A stretch of DNA of 64,000 bases from Streptomyces toyocaensis (GTDB taxonomy: Bacteria; Actinomycetota; Actinomycetes; Streptomycetales; Streptomycetaceae), in contig NZ_JFCB01000008.1 in assembly GCF_000725125.1 (NCBI RefSeq), forward strand, positions 62,001 through 126,000, written 5' to 3'. Position numbers and translations under genes: made by a program. The stretch's first letter is position 1, and the number at the start of each line of letters is the position of its first letter. The notes beneath the pieces are model-generated. The model searched no databases. It was given only the letters and a program-made list of their open reading frames with translations, and was not told the origin of the DNA. Shown here piece after piece: positions 44,796 to 53,027 of this stretch.

Positions 44796-45749
44796 ATGGC
44801 CATTGCCAAGGCCGAGCGGCTGATGAATCTGGCGCTGTGTCTGCTCGGGACCCGGCGGCCGCTCAGCAAGCGCGAGCTGCGCGAGTCCATCGAGGCCTAT
44901 CTGGAAGCCGGGTCCGACGACTCCTTCAACCGCATGTTCGAGCGCGACAAGGACGATCTGCGCGAACTCGGACTGGTGATCGAAACCGTCGAGAACCTCG
45001 ACGGCGACACCGGCTACCTCGCCCGCCGCGACAGCAACCGGCTGCCGCCCATCACCCTCGACGCCGAGGAGGCCGCCGCCCTCGGGCTCGCCGCCAAGGT
45101 GTGGCAGCAGGCCCGGCTGGCCGGAGCGGCCAGCGGTGCCCTGCAGAAGCTGCGCGCGGCGGGTCTCCCGGAGGACGTCGACCCGTACGGCGCCCATGGT
45201 GCGCTCGAACCGCGCATCCCCGTGCACGAGGCGGCGTTCGAGCCGCTGATGCTGGCCTGTCGCGACCGCCGGCCGGTCGTCTTCGACTACCGCAAGGCGA
45301 ACGCTGCCCAGCCCGAGTCCCGGCACGTCGAACCGTGGGCGCTGGAGTGCTGGCGCGGCCACTGGTACCTGGCCGGCTGGGACCGTGACCGGGGTGCCGA
45401 GCGGGTCTTCCGGCTCTCCCGGATCACCGGCAAGGTGCGTTCGCGCGGCGGCCGGTTCACCGTCCCGGTGCCGGACGTCGTCACGGTGCGGGAGACCGTG
45501 GCGAGCTGGGCCGGGGAGACCGCCGACCGCTCGGCGCGGATCCGGCTGCGCTCCGACGCCGGATACCCGCTCCGGGCGAAGGCCACCGCGGTACGGGAAC
45601 TCGGGGACGGCTGGGACGAGTTGGAGATTCCGTACGGACACGGCCTGGATGCCTGGCTGGTGGAGTTCGGACCCGACGTGGTGGTCCTGGAGCCCGCCGA
45701 GCTGCGGGCCGACGTGGTGGACCGGCTGCGTGCCGTGGCCAAGGGCTGA
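44796..45749 (+). CDS. pafB: PafB, WYL-domain transcriptional activator
   Basis: 317 aa from ATG 44796 (AGGGAGG upstream). A winged HTH (about 5-70: ERLMNLALCLLGTRRPLSKRELRESI) is followed by a WYL domain (about 130-230, HWYLAGWDRDRG) and a C-terminal WCX extension. PafB and PafC act together to activate the RecA/LexA-independent DNA-damage regulon, adapting sigma factor to TTGTCRGTG-N8-TANNNT promoters (shown in mycobacteria). pafC follows after 18 nt. Confidence 0.95.
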   Translation: MAIAKAERLMNLALCLLGTRRPLSKRELRESIEAYLEAGSDDSFNRMFERDKDDLRELGLVIETVENLDGDTGYLARRDSNRLPPITLDAEEAAALGLAAKVWQQARLAGAASGALQKLRAAGLPEDVDPYGAHGALEPRIPVHEAAFEPLMLACRDRRPVVFDYRKANAAQPESRHVEPWALECWRGHWYLAGWDRDRGAERVFRLSRITGKVRSRGGRFTVPVPDVVTVRETVASWAGETADRSARIRLRSDAGYPLRAKATAVRELGDGWDELEIPYGHGLDAWLVEFGPDVVVLEPAELRADVVDRLRAVAKG

Positions 45750-45767
45750 GGGGGAGCGGACAAGAAC

Positions 45768-46763
45768 GTGGCAGGCAAACCGGTCAGGCCCGTCAACGCC
45801 ATCGACCAGACCCGGCGGATGCTCTCGCTGGTGACGTATCTGCGCGAGCGCCCCGGAGCCCGGATCGAGGACGTGGCGCGCGCCTTCGGCATCACCGAGG
45901 ACGAGCTGGTCTCCGACCTCGATGTGCTGCCCATGTGCGGCACCAGCTTCCGCGGCGGTGACCTGCTGGACATCGACACCGACGGTGAGCGCATCTGGTG
46001 GCACAACCCGGCGGCCCTCGGCGCGGAGGCCGCCGAGCCGCTGCGGCTGGCCGCCGACGAGGCCACCGCCCTGCTGGTCGCCGCCCGTGCCGTGGCCACC
46101 CTGCCCGGACTGCGTGAGAGCGACCGGCAGGCGCTGCTGCGCGCCACCGCCAAGGTCGAGACCGCCGCAGGTGAGGCCGCGGGCGCCAGCGCCCGGCTGT
46201 CGGTGACCTTCGAGTCCGAGGGCGGGGTCTTCGCGGACGTCGACCGGGCCATCGCCGAGCGCCGCAGGCTGTGGATCCGCTACTACTCGCCCGCGCGCGA
46301 CGAGGTCACCGAGCGCGAGATCGACCCCATCCGTCTGGTCAGCGTCGGCCACACCTACGTAGAGGCCTGGTGCCGCCGCTCCGAGGCCCGCCGCACCTTC
46401 CGGCTGGACCGGGTCGCCGAGATCAAGATTCTGGACGAGCCGTCCGCGCCGCCCGAGGTGGAGCTGCGGGACCTGTCGGAGGCACTGGTGCAGCCCGCCG
46501 CCGAGGACCCGGAAGTGGTGGTCGAGGTCGCGCCGGGCGGGCGCTGGGTGGCCGAGTACTACCCGCACGACAGTGCGGATGAGCTTCCCGACGGCGGGCT
46601 GCGTATCACCCTGCGCACGCCCGACCCCGCCTCACTCAGACGGCTGGCGCTGCGGCTCGGCCGTGACGGCCGCATCGTCGAGCCGTCCGAGCTGTCCGAG
46701 AGCGCCCGGCAGGCGGCGCGCGAGGCGCTGGCGGCGTACCACGGGGCCGAGGCGGCCGGATGA
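45768..46763 (+). CDS. pafC: PafC, WYL-domain transcriptional activator
   Basis: 331 aa from GTG 45768. HTH at about 15-75 (RRMLSLVTYLRERPGARIEDVARAFGI), WYL-type domain at about 150-220 (LWIRYYSPARDEVTEREIDPIRLV, HTYVEAWCRRSEARRTFRLDRV), and WCX domain to the end. The WYL tryptophan-tyrosine-leucine stretch is altered to TYVEAW, as usual for PafC. It forms a functional pair with PafB, and response elements are visible elsewhere in this window. Confidence 0.95.
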   Translation: MAGKPVRPVNAIDQTRRMLSLVTYLRERPGARIEDVARAFGITEDELVSDLDVLPMCGTSFRGGDLLDIDTDGERIWWHNPAALGAEAAEPLRLAADEATALLVAARAVATLPGLRESDRQALLRATAKVETAAGEAAGASARLSVTFESEGGVFADVDRAIAERRRLWIRYYSPARDEVTEREIDPIRLVSVGHTYVEAWCRRSEARRTFRLDRVAEIKILDEPSAPPEVELRDLSEALVQPAAEDPEVVVEVAPGGRWVAEYYPHDSADELPDGGLRITLRTPDPASLRRLALRLGRDGRIVEPSELSESARQAAREALAAYHGAEAAG

Positions 46764-46833
46764 ACGCGCCGCACACGGCGGGGGACCGGCGGCCGGTGCG
46801 GTACAGGCAGGACGACAGTCAGGAGCGAGGGCT

Positions 46834-47127
46834 TTGAGCGAGTCGGCGACCCCTGGAGTGCGGGGCATGACGGCGGCGTCCGCGTTCGCCGGGATGAGGA
46901 GCGTGGCCCCGGTGATGTTCCGGGCGGGCTGCCCGGACTGCCGGGAGCGCTTCGAGCTCTCCGCCGGCGCGCTGCGCCTGGCCATCGGGGCCAGCAGTCG
47001 CACCACCTTCTACTCCTTCACCTGTCCCGGGTGCGGCGCCGCCGTGCGCAAGCCGGCGGGGGAGCGGATCGTCGAGCTGCTGACCGGCGGCGGGGTCCGG
47101 ACGCTGCGGCTGCACTCGACCGTCTAG
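46834..47127 (+). CDS. Small zinc-ribbon protein
   Basis: 97 aa from TTG 46834 (AGGAG 8 nt upstream); ATG 46867 would give 86 aa. Two C-x2-C pairs, GCPDCRERF near 34 and FTCPGCGAAV near 64, form a zinc ribbon with a basic strand between. The C-terminus RIVELLTGGGVRTLRLHS resembles a short beta hairpin. Function unknown; possibly nucleic-acid or protein binding. It lies 70 nt after pafC and 10 nt before a small membrane-protein gene, so it may be part of the pafBC transcript. Confidence 0.75.
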   Translation: MSESATPGVRGMTAASAFAGMRSVAPVMFRAGCPDCRERFELSAGALRLAIGASSRTTFYSFTCPGCGAAVRKPAGERIVELLTGGGVRTLRLHSTV

Positions 47128-47137
47128 GCTCGCTCCC

Positions 47138-47332
47138 ATGTTCTGGCCGATGTTCGCGGTTGCCGTGGGGTTCCTGGGTCTTCTGGTGCTCGGGGTGCTT
47201 GCCGTCCGGGTCTTCGTCGAGGCGGAGCGGCTCGGCCGGCAGGTCACGGAGTCGGCCCGCCGCATCGGCCGCGCCGCCGAGGACCTGGAGAGCGCGGCGG
47301 CCGGCGCGGCGCGTTCGGCCGAGGCGCTCTGA
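47138..47332 (+). CDS. One-helix small membrane protein
   Basis: 64 aa. One N-terminal membrane helix (about 4-26, FAVAVGFLGLLVLGVLAVRVF) and an Ala/Arg-rich amphipathic helix behind it (about 28-64). Its topology resembles TatA/TatB, and tatA follows about 250 nt later, but the conserved FG hinge is missing, so it is not called Tat. Other possibilities are a leader or accessory protein of the zinc-ribbon gene. ATG 47138 lies 10 nt after the previous stop. Confidence 0.65.
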   Translation: MFWPMFAVAVGFLGLLVLGVLAVRVFVEAERLGRQVTESARRIGRAAEDLESAAAGAARSAEAL

Positions 47333-47583
47333 AAACAGGTCTCTGCCCCCTGCGCGGGGCGACCGCCCGCGGGGGCGCGCGCTGTCACCCGGCGGGGCCC
47401 GGCAGGTACGCTGCCTATCGCGGCCCGGAGAACGAGGCCCGGATCGCGGACGGGAGTACGCACAGGAGCTGCCGGACGTTCACCCCTGGGCGTTACGATC
47501 GCTGCCAGCACCGTCGTTCGGACACATGTCCGACCGGTCGGACAGCCACCCACCCACCCGCCTCGGTGAGAAGGTAAAGACTT

Positions 47584-47865
47584 ATGGGACGGCTCGGACC
47601 TACCGAGATCATTCTGATCCTCGTCGTCATCATCCTGCTGTTCGGTGCGAAGAAGCTCCCGGACATGGCGCGGTCGCTCGGCAAGTCCGCGCGCATCCTC
47701 AAGAGCGAGGCGAAGGCGATGAAGGACGACAACAAGTCCTCCGCCCCTGCCGACCCGCCGGCCCCCGGCGAGCAGCCCCCGGCGCAGCGCACCATCCAGG
47801 CGGCCCCAGGCGACGTGACCAGCTCCCGCCCGGTCACGGAGCCGACGGACACGACCAAGCGCTGA
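47584..47865 (+). CDS. tatA: TatA, twin-arginine translocase subunit
   Basis: 93 aa. N-terminal membrane helix (about 6-20), [23 protein letters not shown] hinge and amphipathic helix (about 21-45), then a disordered Pro-rich tail. TatA forms the protein-conducting assembly for folded exported proteins. It is 47 nt upstream of tatC, in one transcript, with TatB expected elsewhere in the genome. Confidence 0.96.
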   Translation: MGRLGPTEIILILVVIILLFGAKKLPDMARSLGKSARILKSEAKAMKDDNKSSAPADPPAPGEQPPAQRTIQAAPGDVTSSRPVTEPTDTTKR

Positions 47866-47912
47866 CGCAGGGCCGGTGATCTCCGGCCCGCCGCACGAGA
47901 TGGGAACGTGGG

Positions 47913-48827
47913 TTGCTCAAGTCTGCCCGCAAGCAGGAGAGGGATCCCGAGGGGCGGATGCCCCTCGTGGAACACCTGCGTGAGCTGCGCAACCGGCTCG
48001 CCAAGGCCGTCGTCGCGATCGTCGTGGTGATGATCGTTGCCGCGTTCTACAGCGAGCAGCTCATGCAGTTCCTCGCGGAGCCGGTGCCCAAATGCGAGGA
48101 CCTGGCGAACAGTGACGGCGGCAACTGCGCCATCGTCTCCTTCAACACACTGACGTCGCCGTTCACCACGACGATCAAGGTGAGCCTCATGGCGGGCCTG
48201 ATCGTCTCCAGCCCTGTGTGGCTCTACCAGCTCTGGGCCTTCGTCGCCCCCGGGCTGCACAAGCACGAGAAGAAGTACACGTACTGCTTCGTCTCGGCCG
48301 CCGTTCCGCTGTTCGTCGGCGGCGCCTACCTGTCGTACGTCATCCTCCCCGTCAGCATCAAGGTGCTGCTCAGCCTGACGCCCGGGGGATCGGCCAACAT
48401 CCTCTCGCTCGACGAGGTCCTCGACTTCACCATCCGCATGGTGCTGGTCTTCGGCCTGGCCTTCGAGCTGCCCCTGCTGCTCATCATGCTGAACCTGGTC
48501 GGCATCGTCTCCGGCCGCCGCATGGCCGGCTGGTGGCGCGGTGTCGTCATGGGCGTCTTCGTCTTCGGTGCCGTCGCGACGCCCACGACCGACCCGGTGG
48601 GAATGATCGCGCTGTCCGGGCCCATCGTCGTCCTCTACTTCGTCGCCGTGGCGTTCTCGCTGCTCAACGACAAACGGCGCGCCCGCAGGGAAGCCGCGGG
48701 GCCCGCCGACGACGAGGCCTCCGAACTGGACCTCACACCGGAGTCGATCGAACCGGTGGAGCCGGTGGCCGCCCTGCCCGAGCAGGCGGCCAAGGACCGG
48801 GTCAACGGTTATGACGACGTGACCTGA
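47913..48827 (+). CDS. tatC: TatC, twin-arginine translocase receptor
   Basis: 304 aa from TTG 47913; the nearby GTG at 47909 is out of frame. Six membrane helices; the signal-peptide-binding N-terminus MPLVEHLRELRNRL (about 16-29) and conserved Glu in LAFELPLLLIMLNLVGIV (about 186-204) are intact. TatC recognises RR signal peptides and recruits TatA. The C-terminal 60 residues are a disordered acidic extension common in Streptomyces. Confidence 0.96.
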   Translation: MLKSARKQERDPEGRMPLVEHLRELRNRLAKAVVAIVVVMIVAAFYSEQLMQFLAEPVPKCEDLANSDGGNCAIVSFNTLTSPFTTTIKVSLMAGLIVSSPVWLYQLWAFVAPGLHKHEKKYTYCFVSAAVPLFVGGAYLSYVILPVSIKVLLSLTPGGSANILSLDEVLDFTIRMVLVFGLAFELPLLLIMLNLVGIVSGRRMAGWWRGVVMGVFVFGAVATPTTDPVGMIALSGPIVVLYFVAVAFSLLNDKRRARREAAGPADDEASELDLTPESIEPVEPVAALPEQAAKDRVNGYDDVT

Positions 48828-48845
48828 GGACCGGCCCGCAGCTCA

Positions 48846-48851
48846 TAGGGT
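48846..48851 (+). promoter_or_regulatory. -10 box TAGGGT, probably leaderless
   Basis: TAGGGT ends 7 nt before the GTG at 48859 with no ribosome site between, 19 nt after the tatC stop. Confidence 0.45.
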
Positions 48852-48858
48852 CACTCCC

Positions 48859-49749
48859 GTGACCAGCGAGATCACCCTCTTCGTCAATCCCACCGCGGGC
48901 GGCGGCCGGGGCGCCCGCGCGGCGCTGCCGGCCGCTTCGGCCCTGCGGGACGCCGGCTTCTCGGTGCGGACCGTGCTCGGTGACGACCCCCGGGACGCCC
49001 TGGTCCGGGCACGCGCCGCGATCGAGAAGGGCACCGGCGCCCTGATCGCCGTCGGGGGCGACGGCATGGCGAACCTGGCCCTGCAGGCGGTCGTCGGCAC
49101 GGGCACCCCGTTCGGCCTGGTCGCCGCCGGAACCGGTAACGACTTCGCCCGCGCGCTCGGCATGCCCCTGCGGGACCCGGCCGCGGCCGGCCGGATGATC
49201 GCCGACGCCCTCAGGAGCGGCCGGGTCCGCGACATCGATCTGGGCCGGATCGGCGACCGCTGGTTCGGCGCCGTGCTCGCCTCCGGGTTCGACTCCCGCG
49301 TCAACGACCGCGGCAACCGGATGCGGATGCCGCTCGGACGTTTCAAGTACGACCTCGCGATGGTCGCGGAACTGGCCGCCTTCCGGCCCCTGCCGTACCG
49401 GATCACCCTCGACGGCGGGGAGGTCCGCGAGGTCGAGGCGACGCTGGTGGCCGTCGGGAACGGGCCGTCGTACGGCGGCGGTATGCGGATATGCCCCGGA
49501 GCGGATCTCACCGACGGGCTGTTCGACGTGACGGTCGTGGGCGAGTGCAGCCGGGCCACGCTGCTGCGGGTGTTCCCGCGGGTGTACCGGGGGACGCACG
49601 TCGGCCATCCCGCGGTCACCGTGCTGCGCGCGGCGAGCGTCGGGCTGGCCGCCGAGCACGTCACCGGGTACGCGGACGGGGAGCCCGTGGGGCCGCTGCC
49701 GCTGACCGCGCGATGCGTGCCGGGGGCCCTGCGGGTCGTGGGCCCCTGA
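48859..49749 (+). CDS. Diacylglycerol/lipid kinase
   Basis: 296 aa from GTG 48859. DAGK catalytic domain with LFVNPTAGGGRG (7-18), the ATP loop AVGGDGMANLALQAV (about 64-78) and GLVAAGTGNDFARALGMP (about 85-102). A second beta-sandwich domain has LVAVGNGPSYGGGMRICPGADLTDGLFDV near 195. It phosphorylates diacylglycerol or a related lipid at the membrane surface. A -10 box just upstream suggests independent transcription from tatC. Confidence 0.93.
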   Translation: MTSEITLFVNPTAGGGRGARAALPAASALRDAGFSVRTVLGDDPRDALVRARAAIEKGTGALIAVGGDGMANLALQAVVGTGTPFGLVAAGTGNDFARALGMPLRDPAAAGRMIADALRSGRVRDIDLGRIGDRWFGAVLASGFDSRVNDRGNRMRMPLGRFKYDLAMVAELAAFRPLPYRITLDGGEVREVEATLVAVGNGPSYGGGMRICPGADLTDGLFDVTVVGECSRATLLRVFPRVYRGTHVGHPAVTVLRAASVGLAAEHVTGYADGEPVGPLPLTARCVPGALRVVGP

Positions 49750-49801
49750 TCCGGACGGCCCCCGCCGCCCACCGGGACGGTTACGGATAATGATCGTCCT
49801 G

Positions 49802-49824
49802 TTGTCGGTGCGGCCCGGTACGCT
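49802..49824 (+). promoter_or_regulatory. PafBC-type (RecA-NDp) promoter of helY, perfect consensus
   Basis: TTGTCGGTG, then exactly 8 nt (CGGCCCGG), then TACGCT. This agrees at every specified base with TTGTCRGTG-N8-TANNNT. The -10 box ends 10 nt before the ATG at 49835, so the leader is very short or absent. Confidence 0.85.
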
Positions 49825-49834
49825 CGAAAGCACG

Positions 49835-52648
49835 ATGACAGAGGATCTCTCTCCGGCCGAGCGGTACGCGGCAGCACGCAGGCGCGCTGCCGAGCAGGCC
49901 ACCGCGCTCGCCTCCTTCCGCGAGATGTACGACTTCGGCCTCGACCCCTTCCAGATCGAGGCCTGCCAGGCGCTCGAGGCGGGGAAGGGTGTGCTGGTCG
50001 CGGCGCCCACCGGCTCCGGCAAGACGATCGTGGGCGAGTTCGCCGTCCACCTCGCCCTCCAGCAGGGCAAGAAGTGCTTCTACACGACACCCATCAAGGC
50101 CCTGTCGAACCAGAAGTACGCCGATCTGTGCCGTCGCTACGGCACCGGGAAGGTCGGCCTGCTCACCGGTGACAACAGTGTCAACTCCGACGCGCCGGTG
50201 GTCGTGATGACCACCGAGGTGCTGCGGAACATGCTGTATGCCGGGTCGCAGACCCTCCTCGGCCTCGGCTACGTGGTGATGGACGAGGTGCACTACCTCT
50301 CCGACCGTTTCCGCGGTGCCGTCTGGGAGGAAGTGATCATCCACCTCCCCGAGTCCGTGACCCTGGTGTCCCTGTCGGCGACGGTGTCGAACGCGGAGGA
50401 GTTCGGCGACTGGCTGGACACGGTCCGCGGCGACACCCAGGTGATCGTCTCCGAGCACCGGCCCGTGCCGCTGTTCCAGCACGTGCTCGCCGGCCGCCGG
50501 ATGTACGACCTGTTCGAGGAGGGGGAGGGCCAGAAGAAGGCCGTCAACCCTGATCTCATGCGCATGGCCCGTCTGGAGGCCAGCCGCCCGTCCTACGCGG
50601 ACCGCAGACGCGGACGGGGCGCCATGCGGGAGGCGGACCGGGAGCGGGAGCGCCGGCAGCGCTCGCGGGTGTGGACGCCGAGCCGGCCGGAGGTCATCGA
50701 GCGGCTCGACTCCGAGGGCCTGCTGCCCGCCATCACGTTCATCTTCAGCCGCGCCGCCTGCGAGGCCGCCGTCCAGCAGTGCCTGTACGCGGGGCTCCGG
50801 CTCAACGACGAGGAGGCGCGGGCCCGGGTCCGCGCGCTGGTCGAGGAGCGCACCGCCTCCCTCCCGTCCGAGGACCTGCACGTCCTCGGCTACTACGAGT
50901 GGCTGGAGGGCCTGGAGCGCGGCATCGCGGCCCATCACGCCGGCATGCTGCCGACGTTCAAGGAGGTCGTGGAGGAGCTGTTCGTCCGCGGGCTGGTGAA
51001 GGCCGTGTTCGCGACCGAGACCCTCGCACTCGGCATCAACATGCCCGCCCGGTCGGTGGTCCTGGAGAAGCTCGTCAAGTGGAACGGAGAGCAGCACGCC
51101 GACATCACCCCCGGCGAGTACACGCAGCTGACCGGCCGGGCCGGCCGTCGCGGCATCGACGTCGAGGGCCACGCGGTCGTGCTGTGGCAGCGCGGCATGA
51201 ACCCCGACCACCTGGCGGGGCTGGCCGGCACCCGCACGTACCCGCTGCGCTCCAGCTTCAGGCCGTCGTACAACATGGCGGTCAACCTGGTCGAACAGTT
51301 CGGCCGGCACCGCTCGCGGGAACTGCTCGAAACGTCCTTCGCGCAGTTCCAGGCGGACAAGTCGGTCGTGGGCATCTCGCGGCAGGTGCAGCGCAACGAG
51401 GAGGGTCTGGAAGGCTACAAGGCCTCCATGACCTGCCACCTCGGCGACTTCGAGGAGTACGCGCGGCTGCGCCGCGAGCTGAAGGACCGGGAGAACGAGC
51501 TGGCACGGCAGGGCGCGGTGCAGCGCCGTGCGGAGGCCGCCGTCGCACTGGAGAAGCTCAAGCCCGGTGACGTCATCCACGTCCCCACCGGCAAGTACGC
51601 GGGGCTGGCGCTGGTGCTGGACCCCGGCCTGCCCGCGGGCCGTTCCAACGGGCACCGCGGCGTGGAGTACCACGACGGTCCGCGCCCGCTGGTGCTGACC
51701 GCCGAGCGGCAGGTCAAGCGGCTGGCGTCGATCGACTTCCCGGTGCCGGTGGAGGCGCTGGAGCGGATGCGGATCCCGAAGTCCTTCAATCCGCGCTCCC
51801 CGCAGTCCCGTCGGGACCTCGCCTCGGCGCTGCGCACCAAGGCCGGGCACATCACGCCGGAGCGGCACCGCAAGAAGCGTGCCCAGGCGGCCGACGACCG
51901 GGAGATCGCGCGGCTGCGCAAGGTGCTGAGGGCGCACCCGTGCCACGGCTGCCAGGACCGCGAGGACCACGCCCGCTGGGCCGAGCGCTACCACCGGCTG
52001 CTGCGCGACACCTCGCAGCTCGAGCGCCGGATCGAGGGCCGGACGAACACCATCGCCCGCACCTTCGACCGGATCGTGGCGCTGCTGACCGAGATGGACT
52101 ATCTGCGCGGCGACGAGGTCACCGAGCACGGCAAGCGGCTGGCCCGGCTGTACGGCGAACTCGATCTGCTGGCGAGTGAATGCCTGCGCGAGGGCGTCTG
52201 GGAGGGGCTCGCCCCCGCCGAACTCGCCGCGTGCGTCTCGGCGCTGGTCTACGAGGCGCGGCTCTCCGACGACGCCATGGTCCCCAAGCTGCCCTCGGGC
52301 AGGGCCAAGGCGGCACTGGGCGAGATGGTCCGCATCTGGGGCCGGCTGGACGCCCTGGAGGAGGACTTCCGGATCAGCCAGACGGAGGGCGTGGGCCAGC
52401 GCGAGCCCGATCTCGGCTTCGCCTGGGCCGCCTACATGTGGGCCTCGGGCAAGGGCCTGGACGAGGTGCTGCGCGAGGCGGAGATGCCGGCCGGTGACTT
52501 CGTGCGCTGGTGCAAGCAGGTCATCGACGTGCTCGGCCAGATCTCCGCGGCGGCACCGGCCGTCGAGGGCTCGACCGTCGCCAGGAACGCCCGCAAGGCG
52601 GTCGACGGGCTGTTGCGCGGCGTGGTCGCCTACTCCTCCGTGGGCTGA
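49835..52648 (+). CDS. helY: HelY/Ski2-type DEAD/DEAH helicase
   Basis: 937 aa from ATG 49835. Superfamily 2 motifs: Q-type PFQIEACQALE, Walker A APTGSGKT near 57, TTPIKALSNQKY, DEVHYL near 149, SLSATVSN near 175, and motif VI QLTGRAGRRG near 432. A C-terminal arch and helical (DSHCT) region follows. It resembles RNA helicases of the Mtr4/Ski2 group and mycobacterial HelY. A damage-type promoter directly upstream suggests a role in nucleic-acid metabolism under DNA stress. A GTG/ATG further upstream is rejected because the promoter occupies it. Confidence 0.93.
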   Translation: MTEDLSPAERYAAARRRAAEQATALASFREMYDFGLDPFQIEACQALEAGKGVLVAAPTGSGKTIVGEFAVHLALQQGKKCFYTTPIKALSNQKYADLCRRYGTGKVGLLTGDNSVNSDAPVVVMTTEVLRNMLYAGSQTLLGLGYVVMDEVHYLSDRFRGAVWEEVIIHLPESVTLVSLSATVSNAEEFGDWLDTVRGDTQVIVSEHRPVPLFQHVLAGRRMYDLFEEGEGQKKAVNPDLMRMARLEASRPSYADRRRGRGAMREADRERERRQRSRVWTPSRPEVIERLDSEGLLPAITFIFSRAACEAAVQQCLYAGLRLNDEEARARVRALVEERTASLPSEDLHVLGYYEWLEGLERGIAAHHAGMLPTFKEVVEELFVRGLVKAVFATETLALGINMPARSVVLEKLVKWNGEQHADITPGEYTQLTGRAGRRGIDVEGHAVVLWQRGMNPDHLAGLAGTRTYPLRSSFRPSYNMAVNLVEQFGRHRSRELLETSFAQFQADKSVVGISRQVQRNEEGLEGYKASMTCHLGDFEEYARLRRELKDRENELARQGAVQRRAEAAVALEKLKPGDVIHVPTGKYAGLALVLDPGLPAGRSNGHRGVEYHDGPRPLVLTAERQVKRLASIDFPVPVEALERMRIPKSFNPRSPQSRRDLASALRTKAGHITPERHRKKRAQAADDREIARLRKVLRAHPCHGCQDREDHARWAERYHRLLRDTSQLERRIEGRTNTIARTFDRIVALLTEMDYLRGDEVTEHGKRLARLYGELDLLASECLREGVWEGLAPAELAACVSALVYEARLSDDAMVPKLPSGRAKAALGEMVRIWGRLDALEEDFRISQTEGVGQREPDLGFAWAAYMWASGKGLDEVLREAEMPAGDFVRWCKQVIDVLGQISAAAPAVEGSTVARNARKAVDGLLRGVVAYSSVG

Positions 52649-52746
52649 CCCCGCCCCGTCCCGGCACCACGCCGAGACCGGTGCGCCCTCCGCGCGCCGG
52701 GCTCGTGCGTTCCGTGCGCCCTCGCCCGGCCGCATCACCGGCGGGT

Positions 52747-52768
52747 CCCGTGGGCAGGATCCCACGGG
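52747..52768 (+). terminator. Hairpin terminator downstream of helY
   Basis: CCCGTGGG / CCCACGGG arms (8 bp) with a 6-nt loop, about 100 nt after the stop codon. Confidence 0.6.
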
Positions 52769-52851
52769 CTGTTCCCCGCCCATGACGGTGAGTGGTTCTC
52801 GCACGCCCGTACGTCGTGACGGAATGTGTTCGATCGGAAGCGCACCGTGCA

Positions 52852-52888
52852 AATGACCCGAGCGTACTCCTGCCCCAGAGGTCATTTC
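52852..52888. promoter_or_regulatory. Inverted repeat upstream of the conservon
   Basis: AAATGACC and GGTCATTT arms (8 bp) are separated by 21 nt, about 140 nt before cvnA9. Flanking GTGC / GGCAC extends the symmetry. Could be an operator for a regulator of the conservon. Confidence 0.4.
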
Positions 52889-53027
52889 CGGCACTTGCTG
52901 AATATGACATAGCGATGATCCCGTCGGACTAGGCTCGCCCGCAGCGCACCGAGTTGGGATGAATTCGTGCGCTTGTTCCCCTATGTGCACGTTCCCCGAC
53001 CGTCAGTCGATTCGCTTAAGGGCTCAC

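Larger units (their letters stand above)
52649..53027. other. 379-nt gap between helY and the conservon
   Basis: It contains the helY terminator hairpin (52747-52768), an inverted repeat at 52852-52888 and the conservon promoter in the AT-richer stretch 52895-52960 (TATGACAT / GACTAGGCT). No gene is seen; the minus-strand and plus-strand open frames here are shadows. Confidence 0.6.

Noticed and set aside
47138-47332. Second TatA or TatB
   Set aside because: It has one membrane helix and an amphipathic helix but lacks the conserved Phe-Gly hinge and adjacent lysines.
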